The position numbers and the translations under genes are program-made. Positions 6,245-6,247 of a stretch of 6,247 bases of DNA are shown piece after piece. Origin of the DNA: Hyphomicrobiaceae bacterium (GTDB lineage: Bacteria; Pseudomonadota; Alphaproteobacteria; Rhizobiales; HXMU1428-3); assembly GCA_028285025.1 (NCBI GenBank), contig JANQQH010000310.1, positions 1 to 6,247 of the forward strand. The letters are read 5' to 3'. Under the pieces are notes generated by a model, which ran no database searches, had not been told where the DNA came from, and worked only from the letters and a program-made list of their open reading frames with translations. Every line of letters begins with the position of its first letter. The stretch's first letter is position 1.

Positions 6245-6247
6245 GAA

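Overview
The window reads as chromosomal core sequence from an alphaproteobacterium with a moderately AT-leaning genome. The lineage call is inference: the PrmA-type methyltransferase carries the GSHD and HHGTT-type motifs I associate with alphaproteobacterial PrmA, the UvrD-like helicase starts with a YLAGLN-type N-terminus, and uvrD lying near prmA is an order I recall from that class. All genes are on the + strand.

Layout: (1) 1-1039 is the 3' part of a ClC-family chloride channel/transporter gene whose 5' end lies outside the window. (2) 1040-1331 is intergenic and holds a near-perfect 122-nt palindrome (1058-1179), followed by a possible promoter/operator region for the next gene. (3) 1332-3584 is a complete UvrD/PcrA-type superfamily 1 DNA helicase. 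(4) 3585-3789 is a 205-nt AT-rich gap with a weak long-range stem and a possible promoter. (5) 3790-5220 is a membrane protein of the DUF3754 / TMEM143-like type. (6) 5227-6117 is prmA, only 6 nt downstream and so probably co-transcribed with it. (7) 6121-6244 is a second large palindrome, clearly related to the first, beginning three bases after the prmA stop codon.

The genes are ordinary: anion transport, DNA repair helicase, uncharacterised membrane protein, ribosomal protein L11 methylation. They do not form one pathway. The unusual content is the pair of palindromes. They share an outer sequence and arm length but differ at eight arm positions, and every one of those differences is mirrored on the opposite arm, so each copy stays an almost perfect hairpin. 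They look like two members of a dispersed palindromic repeat family sitting directly downstream of genes. I do not recognise this family by name.
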